DNA of 64,000 bases. Source: Chitinophaga sp. S165 (GTDB taxonomy: Bacteria > Bacteroidota > Bacteroidia > Chitinophagales > Chitinophagaceae). The position numbers and the translations under genes are program-made. Positions 8,616 to 17,700 of this stretch are shown one piece after another; position 1 is the stretch's first letter, and every line of letters starts with the position of its first letter. Location: positions 372,001 through 436,000 of the forward strand of contig NZ_QGTG01000004.1 in NCBI RefSeq assembly GCF_003182155.1, in the 5' to 3' direction. The notes under the pieces were generated by a model. It had not been told where the DNA came from, did no database searches, and saw only the letters and a program-made list of their open reading frames with translations.

Positions 8616-8876
8616 ATGGAAAAATTGATGGCGGCGTTGAAAGCCCAGATCGTAGAGCAGTTGAACCTGCAGGAAGTAAAACCTGAAGATATCGGAGATG
8701 ATCAACCATTATTCAAAGATGGTCTGGGTCTGGATTCTATAGATGCGCTGGAGATTATAGTACTGCTACAGCAGCATTATGGTATCCGTATTGCAAATCC
8801 TGAACAGGGACCGGAAATATTCCATTCCGTGCGTACGATCGCTGAATTCATTACCGCGCATCAAACCGCCAAATAA
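8616..8876 (+). CDS. Acyl carrier protein, second copy
   Basis: 86 residues with the phosphopantetheine attachment serine in GLGLDSIDALE. It differs clearly from the ACP at 1707 (DSIDALEIIVLL against DSLDYIDLVVVI), suggesting that the two carry different intermediates. Its stop overlaps the ATG of the following ketosynthase by one base (TAATG), so the pair is translationally coupled and probably works together. Confidence 0.93.
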   Translation: MEKLMAALKAQIVEQLNLQEVKPEDIGDDQPLFKDGLGLDSIDALEIIVLLQQHYGIRIANPEQGPEIFHSVRTIAEFITAHQTAK

Positions 8877-10090
8877 TGAATAGTAATGTATGGATTGCCG
8901 GAGGTGGCGTCATTTGCGGCATAGGGAACAACCTGCCTGAATGCCTGGAAGCATTCAAACGTATGGAGCCCGGTATGGCCCATATGGAGTATCTGCACTC
9001 TGTGCACCGCCATACATTTCCTGTGGTGGAAGTAAAAGCGTCTAATGCTACCCTGGCTGAGTGGACAGGCATGCCTGAACACATCAGCCGTACAGCCCTG
9101 TTAAGCTGCGTGGCAGCGCAGGAAGCCTGGAATAGCACCGGTCTTGGCGATATCAGTCAATACCGTGTAGGATTTATTTCCGCCAATACTGTTGGCGGTA
9201 TGGACAAAACAGAAGATTTTTTTGCAGATTATCTGCAGGATACTTCCAAAGGTCATCTTAACCAGGTAGTGCATCATGAATGTGGTGCTATTACAGAGCT
9301 GGTGGCCGATGCCATGGGCATCCGTCATCATATCTCAACGATCAGTACCGCCTGCTCCTCCAGTGCCAACGCACTGATGTATGGAGCCAGGCTGCTCAAA
9401 AATAATATGGTAGATGTGGTAATAGCTGGTGGTACAGATGCACTGACCCGCTTTACCCTGAATGGTTTTAATACGCTGATGATATTGGACCCTGCTGCCA
9501 GCCGTCCCTTTGACGATACCCGTACAGGGTTGAACCTGGGAGAAGGTGCAGGATATGTGGTACTGGTGAGTGACGCGCTGGCGGCCGAACTGCCGGCTAC
9601 CCGGCAACCCTGGTGCAGACTAAGTGGTTATGCTAATGCAAATGACGCATATCATCAAACTGCTTCTTCACCGGATGGAACAGGCAATTTCCTGGCTATG
9701 CAGGGCGCATTAGAAATGAGTGGTATTAAGCCTGAGGATATCGATTATATCAACCTGCATGGTACCGGCACCCAGAATAATGATGCGGCAGAAGGAGCGG
9801 CTATTGCCCGCCTTTTTGCACCGGAATATCCGCCGGTAAGCAGTACTAAATCCTTCACAGGGCATACATTGGGCGCCAGTGGAGGAATAGAAGCGGTTTT
9901 TTCCGCCTGGTCGGTAAAGGAAGGTATTATTTATCCCAATGCGAATTTCCATAAACAGATGAAGGAACTGCCTTTTGCACCTGTTACGAAATTCACTGCC
10001 GGGCAGGAACTGAAGCATGTAATGTCCAACTCCTTTGGTTTTGGTGGTAACTGCTCCAGCCTGGTGTTTTCAAAAAATGCGCAATCATAA
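8876..10090 (+). CDS. Beta-ketoacyl-ACP synthase, third copy (probable KS subunit of a KS-CLF pair)
   Basis: 404 residues with an intact triad: Cys160 in ISTACSSSAN, His295 in NLHGTGTQN and His330 in SFTGHTLGAS. It lies three bases before a ketosynthase-like protein with no triad (10094). In the E. coli aryl polyene system an active ketosynthase (ApeO) pairs with a chain-length-factor-like protein (ApeC); the same arrangement is expected here. It would perform the iterative elongation of the polyene. The start is fixed by overlap with the stop of the ACP. Confidence 0.92.
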   Translation: MNSNVWIAGGGVICGIGNNLPECLEAFKRMEPGMAHMEYLHSVHRHTFPVVEVKASNATLAEWTGMPEHISRTALLSCVAAQEAWNSTGLGDISQYRVGFISANTVGGMDKTEDFFADYLQDTSKGHLNQVVHHECGAITELVADAMGIRHHISTISTACSSSANALMYGARLLKNNMVDVVIAGGTDALTRFTLNGFNTLMILDPAASRPFDDTRTGLNLGEGAGYVVLVSDALAAELPATRQPWCRLSGYANANDAYHQTASSPDGTGNFLAMQGALEMSGIKPEDIDYINLHGTGTQNNDAAEGAAIARLFAPEYPPVSSTKSFTGHTLGASGGIEAVFSAWSVKEGIIYPNANFHKQMKELPFAPVTKFTAGQELKHVMSNSFGFGGNCSSLVFSKNAQS

Positions 10091-10093
10091 CAT

Positions 10094-11158
10094 ATGTACA
10101 TCTATATACAAGGAACAGGTTGTGTGTCACCACAGGAAACTGCGGCTGGCAATGCATTACCGGCAACGGTGTCGCCCTGGGAAGGGGCACGCCTGAAAGC
10201 CTGGGAACCTGATTACAAGCAATGGATAGATGTGAAGCTGATCCGTCGCATGAGCCGCGTTATCAAAATGGGCGTAGCTGCGGCGAAACTCAGCCTGCAG
10301 GAAGCAGGAGTGGAAAAACCCGACGCGATCATTACGGGTACAGCCTATGGCTGCCTTGACGATACCGGCGTGTTCCTTTCAAAAATGATCAATCAGCAGG
10401 AAGAGATGTTAACGCCTACAGCGTTCATCCAGTCCACTCACAATACCGTAGCCGGACAGATCGCACTGATGCTGGGTTGTCACGGTTACAATAATACGTT
10501 TGTCCACAAAGCCTTCTCATTCGAAAGCGCTTTGCTTGACAGCATGATGATACTGAGAGAAGGCCGTTTACGCAGCATTCTGACCGGTGCGATGGACGAG
10601 CTGACCAATCACAGTTTTAATATCCTTTCCCGTTTTGACATTTATAAGAAAGTCCCTGTTACGCATGAACAATTGCTGAAAAGCGATACGCATGGTACCG
10701 TGGCAGGAGAGGGCGCCGCCTGTTTTGTGCTGGGAACGGAAAGAGGGCCTAATACAAAGGCCAGATTGAGCGGACTGACCACTTTGTACAAACCGGCAGG
10801 GAAAGCCGAAATTTCGGCTGATATTGACGCTTTCATGGCAGCGCATAATTGCAGTCAGTCGGAAGTCAGTCTGTTCATTAACGGCCGTAATGGTGATGCC
10901 AGTGGAGATGAGTGGTATGAGCATGTGGAAAATACCATTATGGCAGGTAAACCGGTAGCTACCTTTAAACACCTCTGCGGAGAATATCCTACCGCCGCTT
11001 CTTTTGGCATGTGGATGGGATGCCGGATACTGGCAGAACAACAGGTAGCCGCTGCTGCTATGTTCAAGGGGGAAGTACCGGAAAAGTTTGAGAAGATCCT
11101 GATCTACAATCAGTATAAACAAACGCATCACTCATTGATCCTGCTGTCGGTATGCTAA
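10094..11158 (+). CDS. Ketosynthase-like chain-length factor, catalytic residues lost
   Basis: 354 residues. It has the ketosynthase outline (MYIYIQGTGCVSP at the N-terminus, TPTAFIQSTHNTVAGQIALM before the nucleophile elbow) but the elbow reads HKAFSFESALLDS with no cysteine, the HGTGT position reads NGRNGD, and the second histidine motif reads CGEYPTAASFG. It therefore cannot condense by itself and probably forms the CLF half of a heterodimer with the ketosynthase at 8876. Three bases separate the two genes. It overlaps the deacetylase gene by seven bases. Confidence 0.87.
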   Translation: MYIYIQGTGCVSPQETAAGNALPATVSPWEGARLKAWEPDYKQWIDVKLIRRMSRVIKMGVAAAKLSLQEAGVEKPDAIITGTAYGCLDDTGVFLSKMINQQEEMLTPTAFIQSTHNTVAGQIALMLGCHGYNNTFVHKAFSFESALLDSMMILREGRLRSILTGAMDELTNHSFNILSRFDIYKKVPVTHEQLLKSDTHGTVAGEGAACFVLGTERGPNTKARLSGLTTLYKPAGKAEISADIDAFMAAHNCSQSEVSLFINGRNGDASGDEWYEHVENTIMAGKPVATFKHLCGEYPTAASFGMWMGCRILAEQQVAAAAMFKGEVPEKFEKILIYNQYKQTHHSLILLSVC

Positions 11159-11928
11159 CGCTCCGTACTGCAAATATCAGCCTGTTAGTGATGCTTGCAG
11201 CCGTATGGCTGGGACATAACTTATGGCCAGTATTGCCCTGGTGGATCATGCTGTTCCCGCCAATACTTTATGTGGCGGCGCTGGTATGGGGAGCCATTAA
11301 TATCCGGTCAAATTTTTATATACCAGCATTATGTGCTGCCAGAACAAATGAAAAGGTCATTGCTATTACATTTGATGATGGTCCTTTGCTAAAGCACACG
11401 CCGGAGATCCTGGACATACTGCAACAGGAACGGGTGCCCGCGGCATTCTTTTGCATCGGCAACCGGATAGAGGGGAATGAAACACTTTTGCGTCGTATAG
11501 ATACAGAAGGACATGTAATAGGAAACCATAGTTTCTCCCATCACTTCTGGTTTGATATGTTCGGTTCCGGTAAAATGCTGGCTGAACTAAAACAGATGGA
11601 CGATGTCGTGGAAAGTGTAACCACGAGAAGGCCCAGGCTTTTCCGTCCGCCATACGGAGTGACGAACCCGAACCTGGCCAAAGCGATCATAAAAGGTGGT
11701 TATTTGCCTATTGGCTGGAACATCCGTTCACTGGATACGGTAGCGAAAGACAAGGATCAGCTGCTGGAAAGGATCAAAAAGGGTATCAAACCGGGAGCAG
11801 TATTACTACTGCACGACTCGATGGAAGTAACAGTACAGGCATTGCCATTATTGCTGCAACATCTGAAAAAGGAAGGATACCGCATTGAAAGAATTGACAA
11901 ATTATTAAACATACCCGCTTATGCGTAG
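11152..11928 (+). CDS. Membrane-anchored polysaccharide deacetylase (NodB domain)
   Basis: 258 residues. Two hydrophobic segments occupy about residues 8-45, which would place the catalytic domain in the periplasm. The NodB domain shows TFDDGP (first Asp as base, second as metal ligand), NHSFSHH (metal-binding histidines) and RPPYG. Family members remove N- or O-linked acyl groups from sugars. A role in this cluster is not obvious; it may act on a glycan or lipid to which the pigment is attached (inference). It overlaps both neighbours (7 and 8 bases), so it belongs to the operon. Confidence 0.88.
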   Translation: MLTLRTANISLLVMLAAVWLGHNLWPVLPWWIMLFPPILYVAALVWGAINIRSNFYIPALCAARTNEKVIAITFDDGPLLKHTPEILDILQQERVPAAFFCIGNRIEGNETLLRRIDTEGHVIGNHSFSHHFWFDMFGSGKMLAELKQMDDVVESVTTRRPRLFRPPYGVTNPNLAKAIIKGGYLPIGWNIRSLDTVAKDKDQLLERIKKGIKPGAVLLLHDSMEVTVQALPLLLQHLKKEGYRIERIDKLLNIPAYA

Positions 11929-12556
11929 ATGGCTTTTGATATTGGGTAGTATAGTATGTGGCATAACGACAATGGCACAACAGCCGGGCTTTAAGCCGGT
12001 AGCAGATGCAGCGGCTTTCAAACAGCAGTTTGCAAAAGCTTCCCAGGCTACACAATCCATTCAGTGCGATTTTGTGCAGGAGAAGAACCTGAGCATGTTA
12101 TCTGATAAGATCGTATCCAAAGGTAAGTTCTGGTTCAGGAAAGAAAACAAGGTACGTATGGAATACATGCAACCTTCTTATTACTTGCTGGTGATGAATG
12201 GAAAGGATATCAAAACAAAAGACGGACAGAAAGAGAACCGTGTATCCACCAAAGGGAATAAACTGTTTGAACAGATCAATAAGATCACAGTAGATTGTGT
12301 GCAGGGAAACGTGGTGAATAATACTGATTTCAATACCCGCATCCTGGAGAATGGGCAGGCTTACCTGCTGGAAATGACGCCGGTGAACAAATCTCTGGCG
12401 CAGTATTTCAAATCCATTCATCTGCTGGTAGACAAGAAGGATTATTCCGTATCGAAGATACAGATGTATGAAGCAGGTGGCGATGATACCAGCATCAGCT
12501 TTTTACATAAACAACTGAACGTAAATATTCCAGATGCGGTCTTTGCTGTTAAATAG
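11921..12556 (+). CDS. LolA-like outer-membrane lipoprotein carrier protein
   Basis: 211 residues with an N-terminal signal peptide ending near TTMAQQ and a LolA-type unclosed beta-barrel outline: QSIQCDFVQEKNLSMLSDKIVSKGKFWFRKENKVRMEY, then YYLLVMNGKDIKT. LolA carries hydrophobic lipid chains across the periplasm. A cluster-specific LolA-like protein is a regular member of aryl polyene clusters and would ferry the pigment-lipid from the inner-membrane exporter to the outer membrane. It overlaps the lipoprotein gene that follows by 23 bases. Confidence 0.87.
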   Translation: MRRWLLILGSIVCGITTMAQQPGFKPVADAAAFKQQFAKASQATQSIQCDFVQEKNLSMLSDKIVSKGKFWFRKENKVRMEYMQPSYYLLVMNGKDIKTKDGQKENRVSTKGNKLFEQINKITVDCVQGNVVNNTDFNTRILENGQAYLLEMTPVNKSLAQYFKSIHLLVDKKDYSVSKIQMYEAGGDDTSISFLHKQLNVNIPDAVFAVK

Positions 12557-13154
12557 TATACTGCTGATGGGGCTATTGTCCGGTTGTAGCTCTGCATATA
12601 AAAACCTGCAGGAAACCAGTGGTGATGTGAACTGTATTACGAAATTCCGTCCGCAGTTTGCCAACACATTGTATAGTACACAGGTGGATATACTGAAGCA
12701 TCATCTTAGCGGCCTACTTTTCTTTAAGCAAATGCCAGACAGCAGTTTGCGTGTAGTGTTTGCCAATGAGATGGGCTTTAAGTTCTTTGATTTTGAATTC
12801 ACAAAGGATGGCGGTTTTGTAAAACATTATATGCTGCCAAAGATGGATAAAAAAGCAGTAGTGAAAACACTGCGTGGTGATTTTGAACTGGTATTGCTAC
12901 GCCCGGATCTTAGTAAGGCAAAGGTGAAGCAAGACAGTACTTATCGCTATACCGTAGTGCCTACGGAAAAGGGCAATAATTATTATATAACTGATGCTGC
13001 CTGTGAACGGTTGGAACGAATTGAGAAGTCATCCAAACGCAAACCGGTGGTAAAAGTATGGCTGGGACATTATGAGGCAGGTGTGCCGGATACAATAGCT
13101 ATCCGTCATCAGGGCTTCACTTTTAATATATCATTACAACGCGTACAGAAATAA
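12534..13154 (+). CDS. Small lipoprotein of unknown function in the pigment operon
   Basis: 206 residues. The N-terminus is a lipoprotein signal peptide with lipobox LLSGC; the cysteine at about residue 18 would be lipidated. The rest has no motif I recognise but is beta-rich in appearance, as expected for a LolB-like partner. It directly follows and overlaps the LolA-like gene by 23 bases, so an outer-membrane acceptor role (LolB analogue) is the simplest guess. The start at 12534 is the only one giving a complete signal peptide. Confidence 0.83.
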   Translation: MRSLLLNSILLMGLLSGCSSAYKNLQETSGDVNCITKFRPQFANTLYSTQVDILKHHLSGLLFFKQMPDSSLRVVFANEMGFKFFDFEFTKDGGFVKHYMLPKMDKKAVVKTLRGDFELVLLRPDLSKAKVKQDSTYRYTVVPTEKGNNYYITDAACERLERIEKSSKRKPVVKVWLGHYEAGVPDTIAIRHQGFTFNISLQRVQK

Positions 13155-13519
13155 TGTTAGCAGGAAAACTATATACACTTGAGCAGGAGCAGACTGCTGG
13201 TGAAACCGGTACTTACCGGGTTTTATGGAATGCAGCACATCCTGTATTCGAAGGACATTTTCCTGGTCGTCCTGTCGTGCCTGGAGTTTGCATGATGCAG
13301 ACCGTTCAGGAGCTGCTGGAGAGACTGGTGCAAAAGAAAGTGATATTAAAAAAAGCGTCCAATATGAAGTTTCTGAACATGATCGATCCTACCGCAAATC
13401 CGCAGGTAGAAGTCAGTGTTCAGTACAAATTGCAGGACGGAGAAATAAAAGTGACTGCGTCATTGAAATATGAGGCGCTCACCTTTATGAAATTCCAGGG
13501 AACATTTGTTGATGCATAA
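13154..13519 (+). CDS. 3-hydroxyacyl-ACP dehydratase (FabZ/FabA-like hot dog) with catalytic histidine
   Basis: 121 residues. The dehydratase signature PVFEGHFPGRPVVPGV is present with His35 as catalytic base, followed by MMQTVQELLERL on the central helix. It would dehydrate 3-hydroxyacyl-ACP to build the conjugated double bonds. It complements the histidine-less copy at 2863. Start and stop codons overlap the flanking genes by one base each. Confidence 0.9.
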   Translation: MLAGKLYTLEQEQTAGETGTYRVLWNAAHPVFEGHFPGRPVVPGVCMMQTVQELLERLVQKKVILKKASNMKFLNMIDPTANPQVEVSVQYKLQDGEIKVTASLKYEALTFMKFQGTFVDA

Positions 13520-14730
13520 TGATCGAAACAACAACATATCATGACCAGTTCACCGCGCATAAGGCAGCTGTACTGGTGCCAACCTACAACAACGCCAAAA
13601 CGCTGGAGGCGGTATTAAGAGATGTACTCTCTTATACCACGCATGTCATTGTCGTAAACGATGGCAGCACGGATAACACCGCTGCTATACTCGATATTTT
13701 TCCGCAGATACAAAGAGTAGAATATATTGCCAACCGGGGTAAGGGTATTGCCTTGCGTCGGGGTTTCCGCTTTGCTGTTGACCAGGGATATGAATATGTC
13801 ATCACCATGGATGCGGATGGTCAGCATTTTGCTTCTGACCTGCCTGTATTGCTTGAAAAGCTGAACACAGAGCGTAAAGCTATTGTAATCGGCGCACGTA
13901 ACCTGCAACAGGAGAATATGCCGGGTAAGAACACCTTCGCTAATAAGTTCTCTAACTTCTGGTTCTATGTGGAAACAGGACTGAAAGCGCCGGATACACA
14001 GTCCGGTTATCGCCTGTATCCTGTTCATGCCATGAGAAAGATGTGTTTCTGGTGTACCAAGTATGAGTTCGAAATAGAAGTGTTGGTACGCAGCGCCTGG
14101 AAAGGTGTTAAAATTGATTGGGCGCCTATTAAAGTATATTATCCACCTGCCGGGGAAAGAGTGTCTCATTTTCGTCCTTTCAGGGATTTCTCCCGTATCA
14201 GCGTACTGAATACGGTGTTGGTATTTATTACGTTCCTTTATATCAAACCGCGTGATTTTATCCGCTTTCTGTTCAAAGCAGAAAGCTGGCGGATGATGTG
14301 GTACGAACATGTACTGAACAAGGAGGAAACGAATGCACGGAAAGCGCTCTCCGTAGGCTTCGGCATATTTATGGGCATCGTACCTATCTGGGGCTTCCAG
14401 ATGGTAACGGCTATGGCATTGGCTGTATTATTCAGGTTGAACAAGGCATTGGTATTTATGTTCTGCCATATCAGTCTGCCGCCGATGATCCCTTTTGTGA
14501 TCTTCGCCAGTTTTGCTACAGGAAAGATATGGATACGGGATGGCAGTATCCTGCCACCACTTACCAGCAATCTTTCTCTGGACATGATCACGCAGAATTT
14601 GTTTCAATACCTTACAGGGGCCGTTACACTGGCAATAGTTGCAGGGTTACTGGCTTCATTGATTGTTTATGTAATGCTGTCCATCTTCCGTAAAGATCCT
14701 GTGAAACAGGTCAGCAAGTCTTCAGTATGA
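13519..14730 (+). CDS. Family 2 glycosyltransferase fused to a DUF2062 membrane domain
   Basis: 403 residues. The N-terminal about 230 residues are a GT-A glycosyltransferase (AVLVPTYNNAKTLEAVL, VVNDGSTDNT, RGKGIALRRGF and the metal-binding DAD in TMDADGQH), close to dolichol-phosphate-sugar synthases. The C-terminal about 150 residues form a DUF2062 domain with two or three membrane helices (GIFMGIVPIWGFQM, FMFCHISLPPMIPF). It probably transfers a sugar onto a lipid carrier or onto the pigment lipid at the inner membrane. Glycosyltransferases occur in many aryl polyene clusters. Confidence 0.88.
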   Translation: MIETTTYHDQFTAHKAAVLVPTYNNAKTLEAVLRDVLSYTTHVIVVNDGSTDNTAAILDIFPQIQRVEYIANRGKGIALRRGFRFAVDQGYEYVITMDADGQHFASDLPVLLEKLNTERKAIVIGARNLQQENMPGKNTFANKFSNFWFYVETGLKAPDTQSGYRLYPVHAMRKMCFWCTKYEFEIEVLVRSAWKGVKIDWAPIKVYYPPAGERVSHFRPFRDFSRISVLNTVLVFITFLYIKPRDFIRFLFKAESWRMMWYEHVLNKEETNARKALSVGFGIFMGIVPIWGFQMVTAMALAVLFRLNKALVFMFCHISLPPMIPFVIFASFATGKIWIRDGSILPPLTSNLSLDMITQNLFQYLTGAVTLAIVAGLLASLIVYVMLSIFRKDPVKQVSKSSV

Positions 14731-14737
14731 ATTTGAT

Positions 14738-17700
14738 ATGGGTAAGTTATTTGTAAGCATATATAATTTCTTTCAACAGCGCAAGGCCTGGCTATGGATC
14801 TGTACCATCGCCTGTTTTGTTTTGGCCGGTTACTTCGCGTCCCGTATTGAACTGGAAGAAGATATTACCCGTATCCTGCCGCAGGATAAAAAGCTCGATA
14901 AACTACAACAGGTGTTCAACGATTCCCGGTTTGCCGACAAGCTGGTGATCACCATTTCACAAAAAGATACCACACAGGCAGCTCAACCGGATAGCCTGAC
15001 CGCTTTTGCACAGACACTGACAGCCCGTGTAAACGAACGATATGCACCCTATATCAAACAATTTCAGGCCCAGATAGAGGATGCTGCAGTGCTCGACCTG
15101 ATGCAGGTAATACAGCAACACCTGCCGGTATTCCTGGAAGAAAAAGACTATCAGAAGATCGACTCGCTGATCATGCCTGACAGGCTGCAGCAGACCCTGG
15201 AAAATAATTATAACACACTGATCTCACCCGCCGGACTGGTCGTAAAGAAAGTAATTGCTTCAGACCCTACCGGCATGTCCTGGGTGGGTATTAAAAAGCT
15301 GCAACACCTGCAGTATGATGAGCAGTTTGAGTTATATGATGGTTTTGTGATGAGCAAAGACCAGCGGCATTTATTACTTTTCATTACTCCTGTTAATCCC
15401 GCCAGCGCTACGGCAAAGAATGTGGTACTACTGAAAGGGCTACAGACAGAAATAGACTCGCTACAGGGAAGTTCCGCTTTTACTGAAGCATCTTTTTTCG
15501 GCGCAGCTGCTGTATCTGCAGGCAATGCAACACAGCTCCGGCAGGACACTTTGCTGACGCAGGGCATTACTGTGGTATTGCTGATAATATTGATCGCTTT
15601 GTTCTTCAGGAAAAAACGCGCGCCATTGCTGGTAATGCTACCTGTAGTATTTGGCGCTTTATTTTCACTGGCGATAGTTGCTGTTGTACAGCAAAGTATT
15701 TCGGTGATCGCTTTAGGAGCGGGAGCAGTGGTATTAGGCATTGCGGTGAATTATTCATTGCATGTATTTAACCACTATCGTCACCTGCCTGATATTCGTG
15801 AAGTGATACGTGACCTGGCTACACCTATGACCATTGGTAGCTTTACGACTGTAGGAGGGTTCCTTTGCCTGCAATTTGTGGAGTCGCCTATTTTACAGGA
15901 TGTTGGCCTGTTCGCTGCCTTCAGCCTGATAGGGGCCGCCTTGTTCTCACTGATCTTTTTACCTCATTGGATCGTGCTGGGAAAACAATCGGAACATCCG
16001 CAAGTACAACACCATAACTGGCTGGACAAACTTTCTGCATATAAACCGGAAAAGAATAAATACCTGGTAGGCGCCATTATATTACTAACAGTTGTTTTCT
16101 TCTTTACAGCAGGTAAGGTTGGCTTTGAAAGCGACATGATGCGTATGAACTTCATGCGTCCTGAACTAAAAGCAGCAGAAGCGAAGTTCAACCAGGTCAA
16201 TGCATACACTGCACAATCCATCTACCTGGTTACCGATGGTGCAAACATGGAAGCTGCATTGCAGAATAGTGAACGTTTGCTACCAATGGTGCACCGGTTA
16301 CAGGAACAAGGTGTTATAAAGAAATATGCAGGTGTGAATACTTTACTGATGTCCCAGCATGAACAGCAGCAAAGGATACAACGGTGGAATAAATACTGGA
16401 CAACTGAAAAGAAACAACAACTGGTCAATTACCTGCAGCAGCACGGGCCTGTAGTTGGTTTTAGGGCCGCTGCATTTGATCCGTTCGCGCAATGGCTGCA
16501 ACAGGATTTTACGCCAATTCCGGATAGTGACCTACAGGCTTTGCGTTCCGGCAATCTGGGCGACTTTATCACCGAGAAGAAAGACCGTGTATCGTTGGTC
16601 ACCTTGCTGAAGGTAGACCCTGCACAGAAAGCAGCAGTATATAAAGCACTCGGAGAACAGGAACATACAACGGTACTCGATAAACAATACGTGGCTAATC
16701 GCCTTGCAGAAGTGATCCGTAATGAGTTTAACAGCATCGCATGGATGACTTCTTTACTGGTGTTTTTTGCCCTGTTGATATCTTACGGCCGGATAGAGCT
16801 GGCGCTGATCACCTTTATTCCCATGCTTATCAGCTGGGTGTGGATATTAGGTATTATGGGACTGTTCGGCATTAAGTTCAATATCGTTAACATCATTCTG
16901 AGTACATTCATTTTTGGCCTCGGAGATGATTACAGCATCTTCACCATGGACGGTTTGCTACAGCAATATAAGTCCGGAAGAGAAGATAATCTTTCCTCAT
17001 TCCGTACCTCCATCTTCCTTTCCGCTATTACCACAATATTGGGACTGGGGGTAATGATCTTCGCACAACATCCTTCATTGCGTTCAATCGCATTGATCTC
17101 TATCATCGGTATCGGATGTGTGGTGCTGATCTCGCAGGTAATGATCCCTTTCCTCTTCAACTGGCTTATCACCAACCGTACACGTAAAGGAAAAGCGCCA
17201 TGGACCTTGAACGGATGGCTGAAATCAGTGTTCGCATTCGCTTACTTTACTTCAGGTTGCCTGGTGCTGACAGTAATAGGATGGGTGCTGGTGAAATTCA
17301 ATCCGTTTAAGAAAAAGGAAAAGGCAAAATACATATATCATCGCATTTTATCAGCTTATACACGGTCAGTGATCTTCATTATGGGAAACGTGAAAAAGAA
17401 GATCATTAATCCATTGGGAGAGAAATTGGAAACTCCTGCTGTGATTATCAGTAATCACCAGTCTTTCCTGGACATCCTGGTGTCAACAATGTTACACCCA
17501 AAAGTGATCCTGCTCACAAGTGAGTGGGTATGGAACTCTCCGGTGTTCGGCGCCGTGGTAAGGATGGGAGATTATTATCCGGTAGCAGAAGGAGCGGAAG
17601 GTAGCATTGAGAAGCTGAGAAAGAAAGTGGAGGAGGGATATTCCATTGTAGTTTATCCGGAAGGTACCCGTTCCTCTGATGCTTCGATCAAACGCTTCCA

